Shown one piece after another: positions 1 through 4,155 of a stretch of 5,785 bases of DNA. The stretch spans positions 1 to 5,785 of the forward strand of contig CAMURM010000120.1 in assembly GCA_947097535.1 (NCBI GenBank). The letters are read 5' to 3'. Under the pieces are notes generated by a model. It was not told where the DNA came from and made no database searches. It worked only from the letters and a program-made list of their open reading frames with translations. The position numbers and the translations under genes were made by a program. How positions within the stretch are numbered: position 1 is the stretch's first letter; each line of letters begins with the position of its first letter. The DNA is from an uncultured Selenomonas sp. Lineage in GTDB: Bacteria > Bacillota > Negativicutes > Selenomonadales > Selenomonadaceae.

Positions 1-170
1 GCCAGAAGAACAACGTGCAGGTGCTGAAATTCATCACGAAGGACACGATCGAAGAGCGAATCTACGAATTGCAGGAAAAGAAGAAAGCCCTGATCGACCA
101 GATGATTCAGCCCGGTGAAAACTTCCTCTCGAAACTCTCGCAGGAAGAAATCACGGCGCTCTTCCAGTGA
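1..170 (+). CDS. SNF2-family DEAD/DEAH-box helicase, C-terminal end only
   Basis: Partial gene entering from the left edge; the first complete codon is at position 3 and the stop is TGA 168-170, leaving 55 residues. The visible protein has the typical tail of Firmicute SNF2/Rad54-type ATPases: FITKDTIEERIYELQEKK, then an ALIDQ helix, then GENFLSKLSQEEITALF. The TIEERI stretch is the end of the second RecA-like lobe (helicase motif VI region), and the acidic/hydrophobic tail closes the protein. Family members are ATP-driven DNA translocases that remodel protein-DNA complexes; the bacterial role is poorly defined. The ATPase motifs themselves lie outside the window. It ends 50 bases before dinB in the same direction with no terminator hairpin between, so the two may share a transcript. 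Family assignment is by recognition of the tail only. Confidence 0.85.
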   Translation, partial: QKNNVQVLKFITKDTIEERIYELQEKKKALIDQMIQPGENFLSKLSQEEITALFQ

Positions 171-205
171 GAGCGCGCCTTGCCGAAAGCAGCCCTTTTC
201 TAGTC

Positions 206-213
206 AGGAGGTG
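206..213 (+). promoter_or_regulatory. Ribosome binding site deciding the dinB start
   Basis: AGGAGGTG lies 7 bases before GTG 221. It rules out the longer reading from GTG 167, whose extra 18 residues would start inside the helicase stop region, have no Shine-Dalgarno sequence and do not resemble the family. Confidence 0.85.
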
Positions 214-220
214 TATCTGC

Positions 221-1381
221 GTGCAGCGCACGATCCTTCACATCGATATGGATGCCTTCTTCGCCGCCGTCGAGCAGCGCGAACATCCCGAATACAGAGG
301 AAAGCCCGTCATCGTCGGCGGGCTTTCTTCGCGCGGCGTCGTCTCGACCGCCTCCTACGAAGCGCGCCTTTTCGGCATCCACTCGGCAATGCCCATGGAG
401 ACGGCGCGCCGCTGCTGCCCCGACGGCATCTTCGTGCAGGGAAACTACGCGCTCTACAGCGCCGTCTCCGCCGAGATCTTCGCCATCTTCGCGCGTTACT
501 CGCCGCTCGTCGAGCCGCTCTCCATCGACGAAGCCTTCCTAGACATCACGGGCATGGAGCTCCTCGCTCCCTCGCCGCGCGCCCTCGCCGCAAGGCTCAA
601 GGCGGAAATCCGCGAGAAGACAGGGCTCGTCGCCTCCGTCGGCATCGCGCCGAACAAGTTCCTTGCCAAGCTCGCAAGCGACCTCGAAAAGCCCGACGGC
701 CTCGTCGAAATTCGTGCCGAGGAAGCCGTCCGGCGTCTCGCGCCGCTTCCCGTGCGCCGCCTCTGGGGCGTCGGCAGGCGCACGGAGGAAAAGCTCGCCG
801 CCCTCGGTCTCAAGACGATCGGCGACATGCAGCAGGTCGATGAAAAAAGGCTCACACGCGCCCTCGGTGCGCACGCGGCGAGAAGCCTCAAGGAGCTCTC
901 CTTCGGGCGCGACGAGCGGCGCGTCGAAGCCGGGCGCGAGGCGAAATCCATCGGCAAGGAAGTCACCTTCGAGCGCGACCTCGAAAGCGCCGAAGAAGCC
1001 GAGCGCGAGCTCCTCGCCCTCGCCGAGAAGGTCGGCTGGCGCCTGCGCCGCGCCGGCGTCACCGCGCGCACGATCCAGCTCAAGCTGCGCCGCGCCGACT
1101 TCACCACCTTCACGCGCAGCCGCACGCTCTTCGAGGCGACCGCCCACGACGAGCCGATCTTTCGGACGGCGCGCGAACTCTTCCGCGAGCTCGGCATCAA
1201 GAACGGCATCCGCCTCCTCGGCATCACGGGCGAAAACTTCGAGCCGAGCGCCCTGCCGTCGCTCTTTCGCGACGAAAAAAAAGAGCGCCTCTACGGCGCC
1301 ATCGACGCACTAAAAAAGCGCTTCGGTGAAAGCATCATCACCAAAGCGCCGCTCGTCTGTAAAAAGAGTGAAAAAGAGTGA
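221..1381 (+). CDS. dinB: DNA polymerase IV (Y-family translesion polymerase DinB)
   Basis: Error-prone DNA polymerase that copies past lesions or stalled sites in the cytoplasm, working with the sliding clamp. From GTG 221 the protein has 386 residues, the normal family length. The N-terminus is TILHIDMDAFFAAVEQ with metal ligand D9 and steric-gate F13; YEAR is at 46-49; SIDEAFLD gives D103 and E104, the other catalytic carboxylates; SVGIAPNKFLAKLASD is at 139-154. The thumb has the LWGVGRRT helix-hairpin-helix (181-188) and the little finger spans roughly 240-340. The C-terminal clamp-binding site, usually QLSLF in Firmicutes, appears as ALPSLF (344-349), without the glutamine. The tail KKRFGESIITKAP is family-like. 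No SOS box (CGAAC-N4-GTTCG type) is visible in the 50 bases upstream. The final 59 bases of the family-like region are repeated exactly at 2448-2506 beyond the Rpn gene, and the last residues (SEKE) differ from those the downstream copy would give (SEI), suggesting the end was altered by an insertion. Confidence 0.97.
   Translation: MQRTILHIDMDAFFAAVEQREHPEYRGKPVIVGGLSSRGVVSTASYEARLFGIHSAMPMETARRCCPDGIFVQGNYALYSAVSAEIFAIFARYSPLVEPLSIDEAFLDITGMELLAPSPRALAARLKAEIREKTGLVASVGIAPNKFLAKLASDLEKPDGLVEIRAEEAVRRLAPLPVRRLWGVGRRTEEKLAALGLKTIGDMQQVDEKRLTRALGAHAARSLKELSFGRDERRVEAGREAKSIGKEVTFERDLESAEEAERELLALAEKVGWRLRRAGVTARTIQLKLRRADFTTFTRSRTLFEATAHDEPIFRTARELFRELGIKNGIRLLGITGENFEPSALPSLFRDEKKERLYGAIDALKKRFGESIITKAPLVCKKSEKE
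1313..1371 (+). repeat. 59-bp direct repeat, left copy (3' end of dinB)
   Basis: Bases 1313-1371 are identical to 2448-2506 by direct comparison. This copy encodes the dinB tail KRFGESIITKAPLVCKKSE. It begins in the A-run before GCGCTTCGG and ends just after AAAAAGAGTG. It forms the left boundary of the Rpn segment. Confidence 0.97.
1361..1380 (+). repeat. Tandem 10-bp duplication at the left junction
   Basis: AAAAAGAGTG occurs twice back to back (1361-1370 and 1371-1380) at the very end of dinB, but only once in the downstream copy of the repeat. The extra unit moves the dinB stop to TGA 1379-1381 and is probably a scar of the insertion event or later slippage. Confidence 0.9.
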
Positions 1382-1390
1382 GCTGCACTC
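1371..1390 (-). terminator. Weak intrinsic terminator for the Rpn gene
   Basis: Read on the minus strand, GAGTG-CAGCT-CACTC (1390-1376) forms a 5-bp stem directly after the Rpn stop, followed by TTTTT and, after CACTC, another TTTTT. The stem is short, so termination efficiency is uncertain. It overlaps the end of dinB, and the two genes converge with only 14 bases between their stops. Confidence 0.45.
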
Positions 1391-1395
1391 AAAAG

Positions 1396-2295
1396 TCAGC
1401 CTTTCACCAGTGCCGCATACTTCGCACGCTCATCGGCAGGAATCTGCAAAACGTCCATCGCTTTTTCCATGGACAGCCCCAGATTTTTCATCATGCTTCG
1501 GATCGCTGAACTCGTCGTTTCGAATACACCTTGGGATAATCCCTGAGATAAGCCCTGTGCCAGCCCCTCCCTTATGCCATCCTCCCGTGCTTCCTCGGCT
1601 CGTACTTCTAAAGCGCGTTCTTGATCCCAAACGAAATTCAGCATATCGAAGACCTCCTCCTGCTGTTTTTGGCGAAAATACTCTTTAAGGTAATCATTGG
1701 CAATACAGTATTGAACGGCATCGCCTACAGCCGCTTCCAGTGTACTGCCGTTTTTGACATGCTCTCGCACTTTGGCTACGAATATGCTGTAGCTTTTGAG
1801 CGCATGGCATCTGTCCAAAAGCGGGCGATGCGGCGCATCGTTTATGTTTAGTACCTCGACGATGAGATCCATGTCGCCCTTGCGACCTTCAAATGCATCG
1901 GATAGCCGCAGTTCCCAGCGGTCAGGCATCTCGGCTTCTCCGTTGTAAAATACGTAGAACTTCGGCGCCGGAAGCGGGATAAGATTTTTCTTGTAGATGG
2001 CATCCTGGTCTACATAGCGACGATAGATTTCTGCCAGGTACATCAGCAGTCTGAGCGGCATATTCTTATTGACGGTGCTTTGATGTTCCGTGAGCAGCAC
2101 ATATTGATTGCGGACAATGAAGCTTATATCATTCTTGATCCCAGTGAAAAGAGTTTCGTTGATCGTAGCGAGTGTTATATCCTTAGGCGTTACTCTGTCG
2201 CCGATCAGTGCCTCATAAATATCCGGCAGTCGATTCGCATGATTGAAAATGTCTCTAAAAAGTGAATCTTTATATACACGTTTTGCGGTTCTCAT
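1396..2295 (-). CDS. Rpn-family recombination-promoting nuclease / putative transposase (PD-(D/E)XK)
   Basis: 299 residues from ATG 2295. The N-terminus MRTAKRVYKDSLFRDIF, KNDISFIV (D56), LLTEHQSTVNKNMPLRLL (E70, Q72), PKFYVFYNG and LNIN...LLDRCHALKSYSIFV are typical of the Rpn/PDDEXK_2 family often annotated as 'putative transposase'. D56 and E70-x-Q72 fit the nuclease active site (D...ExQ variant). Known members such as E. coli RpnA are DNA endonucleases that raise RecA-independent recombination. The C-terminal part has an acidic helix followed by short GLAQ/GLSQ/GLSQ repeats encoded by 12-bp units near 1531-1567, then a small helical tail. The upstream in-frame ATG 2313 is rejected: the ribosome site lies inside that extension and the predicted transcript starts about there. 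Base composition is more AT-rich than flanking dinB. It is convergent with dinB and bounded by direct repeats of the dinB end. Confidence 0.9.
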   Translation of the reverse strand: MRTAKRVYKDSLFRDIFNHANRLPDIYEALIGDRVTPKDITLATINETLFTGIKNDISFIVRNQYVLLTEHQSTVNKNMPLRLLMYLAEIYRRYVDQDAIYKKNLIPLPAPKFYVFYNGEAEMPDRWELRLSDAFEGRKGDMDLIVEVLNINDAPHRPLLDRCHALKSYSIFVAKVREHVKNGSTLEAAVGDAVQYCIANDYLKEYFRQKQQEEVFDMLNFVWDQERALEVRAEEAREDGIREGLAQGLSQGLSQGVFETTSSAIRSMMKNLGLSMEKAMDVLQIPADERAKYAALVKG

Positions 2296-2302
2296 CGCAC
2301 TG

Positions 2303-2309
2303 CCTCCTC
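2303..2309 (-). promoter_or_regulatory. Ribosome binding site of the Rpn gene
   Basis: Minus-strand GAGGAGG lies about 7 bases before ATG 2295 and fixes that start rather than ATG 2313. Confidence 0.8.
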
Positions 2310-2317
2310 TCATCCCT

Positions 2318-2347
2318 ATTATACTATAAGTTCGCCAATCGCGACAA
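2318..2347 (-). promoter_or_regulatory. Sigma-70-type promoter of the Rpn gene
   Basis: On the minus strand, TTGTCG (2347-2342), an 18-bp spacer and a perfect TATAAT (2323-2318). Transcription would start near 2311, about 16 bases before ATG 2295, giving a short leader that contains the ribosome site. The promoter lies inside the repeat-bounded segment, so the gene carries its own expression signal. Confidence 0.75.
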
Positions 2348-2447
2348 GAATCACATCCCCCTTGATATTTCCATAAAAAGGCTTTTGTCGAATGTCGTAC
2401 TTATTCCCCACGGCAAGAAGAGAAGCAAACCATTTATTATAGAATCG

Positions 2448-2506
2448 AAAAAGCGCTTCGGTGAAAGCATCATCACCAAAGCGCCGCTCGTCTGTAAAAA
2501 GAGTGA
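2448..2506 (+). repeat. 59-bp direct repeat, right copy (detached dinB 3' end)
   Basis: Exact copy of 1313-1371. In frame it would read KRFGESIITKAPLVCKKSEI followed by TAG 2511-2513, a normal dinB-style end, but no dinB body precedes it. The sequence just upstream (2324-2447) belongs to the Rpn segment. This is probably the original end of dinB, now cut off from its gene. Confidence 0.95.
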
Positions 2507-2513
2507 GATATAG

Positions 2514-2560
2514 CGTGCCATCCTCCTCTATAGCAAGGGAGAATGGCACGATTTATTTTC
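2514..2560 (+). terminator. Intrinsic terminator, presumed ancestral dinB terminator
   Basis: CGTGCCAT (2514-2521) pairs with ATGGCACG (2543-2550). The stem continues past one mismatch through CTCCT/GGGAG (one G-U pair), with a 9-base loop. ATTTATTTTC follows as an interrupted U-tract. It starts one base after the TAG that ends the detached dinB copy, exactly where a dinB terminator should be, and is now 1.1 kb from the dinB stop. Confidence 0.6.
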
Positions 2561-2567
2561 AGGGCAT

Positions 2568-2617
2568 AAAAGAGTAAAGCCTGTAAAGCATCCGACTGGA
2601 TAAAGGCTGCTTTACAG
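2568..2617 (-). terminator. Hairpin, likely terminator downstream of the 6S-like RNA
   Basis: A perfect 10-bp inverted repeat, CTGTAAAGCA (2581-2590) and TGCTTTACAG (2608-2617), with a 17-base loop. Read on the minus strand it is followed by GCTTTACTCTTTTA, a moderately T-rich run. It lies about 55 bases beyond the 3' end of the candidate 6S RNA, which would then be trimmed back to its closing stem. The U-tract is interrupted, so the terminator role is tentative; the inverted repeat itself is certain. Confidence 0.5.
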
Positions 2618-2670
2618 ACTTCACACAAGTGAAAAGAGACCACCAGCCATAAACCTTCTAGCGACCCCTT

Positions 2671-2867
2671 TTCAAAGCAGATGTCCAAAATGTCGTCCGC
2701 TTTATATGTCTAAAACCTGCGACTCGCAGGTGGGCATCTCGAAGCTTGCTTCTGCTATTCGTTCGAAGACGATCCAACATCCACACGCCTATCCTGATTC
2801 CCTTAGAAAACTGTAGGTTAGACATAATGAAAAGCTCACGTGCATCTCAGGCAACTTCTGCTTTGAA
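2671..2867 (-). ncRNA. ssrS: Candidate 6S RNA (ssrS-like)
   Basis: Folding by eye gives a ~197-nt rod. Numbering from 2867 as nt 1: closing helix 1-11/187-197 (TTCAAAGCAGA with TCTGCTTTGAA), 18-25/176-183 (CTGAGATG with CATTTTGG), 28-30/172-174, 33-37/165-169, 42-50/155-163 (TATGTCTAA with TTAGACATA), 51-53/150-152; then an open bubble 54-71/142-149; then 72-75/138-141, 79-83/131-135 and an irregular terminal arm. Closed ends, a large central bubble, a terminal arm and ~190 nt length are the hallmarks of 6S RNA, which mimics an open promoter and sequesters housekeeping RNA polymerase. The 3' side of the bubble can refold into a hairpin (ACCTGCGAGTCGCAGGT, 2731-2715), as known 6S RNAs do when they release polymerase. 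A promoter sits at 2871-2899, putting the start near 2864. No credible ORF covers it. The exact ends and the family call need covariance-model confirmation; another structured RNA is possible. Confidence 0.68.
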
Positions 2868-2870
2868 CAT

Positions 2871-2899
2871 ATCATAGCATAACCTTTCTTTGAGCGCAA
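2871..2899 (-). promoter_or_regulatory. Extended -10 promoter for the 6S-like RNA
   Basis: Minus strand: TTGCGC (2899-2894), a 17-bp spacer, then TATGAT (2876-2871) preceded by TGC, giving an extended -10 (TGnTATGAT). The predicted start near A2864 falls at the first bases of the RNA closing helix, which independently supports both the promoter and the RNA. Confidence 0.65.
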
Positions 2900-2962
2900 G
2901 ACTTGACAAACGATTTTCCTCATCAAAATGTGCTTCTTGCAGGCAGATTATGCAAAAACGAC

Positions 2963-3316
2963 TCACTCGATCGTAATCTTGTCGCCGAGATTGAGCCTGG
3001 GGGGCAGATTGCCCTTGACGATGATCTGCCCGGGCATTGAACCTTCGGCGTTGATGACGATCGTGCAGTGACCTTCCTTGCGCAGGTTCTCGTTCACCGC
3101 CTCGCCGACGGAGACGATCTTGAACTTCCTCTTCGCGCCCATCGTCAGCGTATCGCCCGCCTTGATGTCGTCGGTCAGATCGCCCGCCGTATGCTCGACG
3201 ACCATCTCCGTGAGATTCGGGCGCACACCCTCATCGAGCAGGATGATGCTTGAACTGTTCTCCAAAAAATTCGGCGCAAGGCTGCCGATATTCGTGATCG
3301 TGACATCGTATTTCAT
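2963..3316 (-). CDS. PTS glucitol/sorbitol-type EIIA component
   Basis: 117 residues, the usual size of the stand-alone EIIA-Gut (SrlB/GutA) family. Family members take phosphate from HPr and pass it to the EIIB of the glucitol/sorbitol phosphotransferase system in the cytoplasm. Visible family features: MKYDVTITNIGSLAPNFLE at the start, ILLDEGVRPNL, then VVEHTAGDL with H42 as the likely phosphorylated histidine, IKAGDTLTMG, and NENLRKEGHCTIV followed by a PG-x-I-x-VKGNLPP end. ATG 3316 is chosen because AAGGAG (3330-3325) lies 8 bases before it; the in-frame GTG 3340 adds eight Gly/Glu-rich residues covering that ribosome site. The gene is alone here: no EIIB, EIIC or sorbitol-6-phosphate dehydrogenase gene is next to it, so its partners must be elsewhere, or the protein has an accessory or regulatory role. 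Family assignment is good; substrate is unproven. Confidence 0.85.
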   Translation of the reverse strand: MKYDVTITNIGSLAPNFLENSSSIILLDEGVRPNLTEMVVEHTAGDLTDDIKAGDTLTMGAKRKFKIVSVGEAVNENLRKEGHCTIVINAEGSMPGQIIVKGNLPPRLNLGDKITIE

Positions 3317-3361
3317 TTCTCCGTCTCCTTCTCCCAGCACACGGTGACACCTCTTATTGCC

Positions 3362-3390
3362 AGTATATCACAAAATGTGGCAGATGACCA
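3362..3390 (-). promoter_or_regulatory. Promoter of the EIIA gene
   Basis: Minus strand: TGGTCA (3390-3385), a 17-bp spacer, and TATACT (3367-3362) preceded by TGA, an extended -10. The predicted start is near 3355, about 39 bases before ATG 3316. No operator or catabolite-control site was recognised. Confidence 0.6.
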
Positions 3391-3420
3391 GAAAGGGAAA
3401 GCGAGACGTCACCAATGACA

Positions 3421-3432
3421 GCATAATTATGC
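3421..3432. repeat. 12-bp perfect palindrome between divergent promoters
   Basis: GCATAATTATGC is its own reverse complement. It lies between the EIIA promoter (leftward) and the higBA promoter (rightward), in otherwise featureless DNA from 3391 to 3467. It could be a repressor site or chance; nothing else supports a function. Confidence 0.4.
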
Positions 3433-3467
3433 CATAACCGAAGGGATACGGGAAGCACTGTGACTGC

Positions 3468-3500
3468 TTGACATGTATATGTAAATCAGGTATATTGTAA
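3468..3500 (+). promoter_or_regulatory. higBA promoter with probable HigA operator repeats
   Basis: A perfect TTGACA (3468-3473), a 17-bp spacer and TATATT (3491-3496). Two near-identical direct repeats overlap it: GTATATGTAA (3475-3484) and GTATATTGTAA (3490-3500), 15 bp apart start to start. Repeats over a toxin-antitoxin promoter are the usual binding sites for the antitoxin, so autoregulation by HigA is inferred. Transcription would start near 3503. Confidence 0.7.
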
Positions 3501-3781
3501 AGAATTTCGCCTGCAAAGAAACAGAAAAAATATACCGACAACACTTTTCCGCCAAATTGCCGCAGAGCATTCAAAAGATCGCTCTGCGAAAACTCATCAT
3601 GCTGGACAATGCCTCCTGCCTGGACGATCTGCGGATTCCTCCCGCCAATCACCTGGAACAGCTCACAGGTGCCCGAAAGGGACAGTGCAGCATTCGCATC
3701 AATCAGCAATACCGCATCTGTTTTCGCATAGATGGTAAAGGAACCATAACCGATGTCGAAATCACGGACTATCACACATGA
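3494..3781 (+). CDS. higB: HigB-type (RelE/ParE superfamily) toxin, start codon abnormal
   Basis: HigB toxins are small ribosome-associated mRNA endonucleases. The frame reads VKNFACKETEKIYRQ, then LPQSIQKIALRKLIMLDNA, LDDLRIPPANHLEQL, RKGQCSIRINQQYRICFRI and ends VEITDYHT, matching the family along its whole 92-95-residue length, including the C-terminal YH region. By similarity to the family, methionine 1 falls on codon ATT 3494; no ATG, GTG or TTG exists in frame between the upstream TAA (3482) and TTG 3557. Starting at TTG 3557 would delete 21 conserved residues and has no ribosome site. ATT 3494 lies inside the predicted -10 box, so it would not even be on the transcript from that promoter. 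The toxin is therefore either started from a rare codon on a longer transcript, started internally as a shortened form, or is a decaying gene. It is immediately followed by higA. Confidence 0.8.
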   Translation: MVKNFACKETEKIYRQHFSAKLPQSIQKIALRKLIMLDNASCLDDLRIPPANHLEQLTGARKGQCSIRINQQYRICFRIDGKGTITDVEITDYHT

Positions 3782-3796
3782 ATGGAGGCAAACGAT

Positions 3797-4087
3797 ATGA
3801 GCCATATCCCCACACCTAAAATCAGCGAGATTCTTGCCGAAGAATTTATGAAGCCTTACGGTATATCCGCCTATCGCCTTGCCAATGATATACAAGTCCC
3901 CGTTTCGCGCATTCAGGAGATTCTCAAGGATAAGCGCGCCATCTCCGTCGATACATCCCTGCGCCTCAGCAGATACTTCGGCGTTTCCGAGCGCTACTTC
4001 CTCGACTTGCAGAGTGACATCGCCGTGCGCGAGGCGAAGCTCCGTCTGCACGATGAGCTCGAACGAATCCCTCGCCGACTCGCCTGA
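3797..4087 (+). CDS. higA: HigA-type antitoxin, XRE-family helix-turn-helix
   Basis: 96 residues. Antitoxin that binds and neutralises HigB and represses its own operon. The N-terminus PTPKISEILAEEFMKPYGIS and the helix-turn-helix ISAYRLANDIQVPVSRIQEIL (about residues 23-43), followed by AISVDTSLRLSRYFGVSERYFLDLQ, follow the HigA/VapI pattern closely. ATG 3797 is preferred because GGAGG (3784-3788) lies 8 bases upstream; the in-frame ATG 3782 overlaps that site and directly abuts the toxin stop. The gene has normal signals and looks intact, unlike the toxin start. It ends 6 bases before a strong terminator. Confidence 0.93.
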   Translation: MSHIPTPKISEILAEEFMKPYGISAYRLANDIQVPVSRIQEILKDKRAISVDTSLRLSRYFGVSERYFLDLQSDIAVREAKLRLHDELERIPRRLA

Positions 4088-4093
4088 AACGGC

Positions 4094-4141
4094 AAAAAGG
4101 GAAGTGCCCGTGTCAAAAATGACATGGGCACTTCCCTTTTT
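4094..4141. terminator. Strong bidirectional intrinsic terminator
   Basis: A 21-bp stem (4094-4114 with 4121-4141) with one G-U pair and a 6-base loop AAAAAT. It has an A5 tract on the left and a T5 tract on the right, so it can end transcription from higBA (+) and from htrA-rlmH (-), which converge here. Confidence 0.95.
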
Positions 4142-4155
4142 CTATGCGATTCAGC

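Larger units (their letters stand above)
1372..2506. mobile_element. Candidate Rpn cassette inserted at the dinB 3' end
   Basis: An 1135-bp unit made of one copy of the 59-bp dinB-end repeat plus the intervening DNA. It holds a complete Rpn gene with its own promoter and weak terminator and no other convincing gene. The outer sequences read as a continuous ancestral locus: dinB body, 59-bp end, then the hairpin at 2514-2550. No terminal inverted repeats or recombinase gene were seen, so it is not a standard insertion sequence. The boundaries are ambiguous by the length of the repeat. Mobility is inferred from the flanking repeat and the protein family's reported link to recombination. Confidence 0.55.

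Noticed and set aside
167..220. Longer dinB start at GTG 167
   Set aside because: The added 18 residues are not family-like and lack a ribosome site; AGGAGGTG points to GTG 221.
171..220. SOS (LexA/DinR) box upstream of dinB
   Set aside because: Looked for a CGAAC-N4-GTTCG-like site between the helicase stop and dinB and found none.
496..1227. 243- and 202-residue open frames on the minus strand of dinB
   Set aside because: Arg/Ser/Ala-rich antisense shadows typical of GC-rich coding DNA; dinB itself is unmistakable.
2262..2513. 83-residue plus-strand frame ending in the detached dinB tail
   Set aside because: Only its last ~20 residues are protein-like (copied dinB end); the rest is antisense to the Rpn start and promoter.
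2319..2549. 76-residue minus-strand frame starting with GTG 2549
   Set aside because: It reads plausibly, but its centre is the exact antisense of the dinB-end repeat, its start lies inside the terminator stem, it has no clear ribosome site and it overlaps the Rpn promoter. Treated as chance.
2473..2688. 71-residue minus-strand frame downstream of the RNA
   Set aside because: It spans a terminator hairpin, the repeat and the RNA 3' end, matches no family I recognise and has no convincing ribosome site.
2700..2760. tRNA-like appearance around the ACCTGCGACTCGCAGGT palindrome
   Set aside because: No T-arm consensus, acceptor stem or CCA could be assembled; the larger rod-shaped fold explains these bases better.
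2903..2931. Plus-strand promoter with perfect TTGACA at 2903-2908
   Set aside because: The -10 at proper spacing (AAATGT) is poor and no plus-strand gene follows; only the antisense of the EIIA gene lies downstream.
3368..4051. 227-residue minus-strand frame opposite higBA
   Set aside because: Antisense to two clearly recognisable toxin-antitoxin genes and crosses the EIIA promoter.
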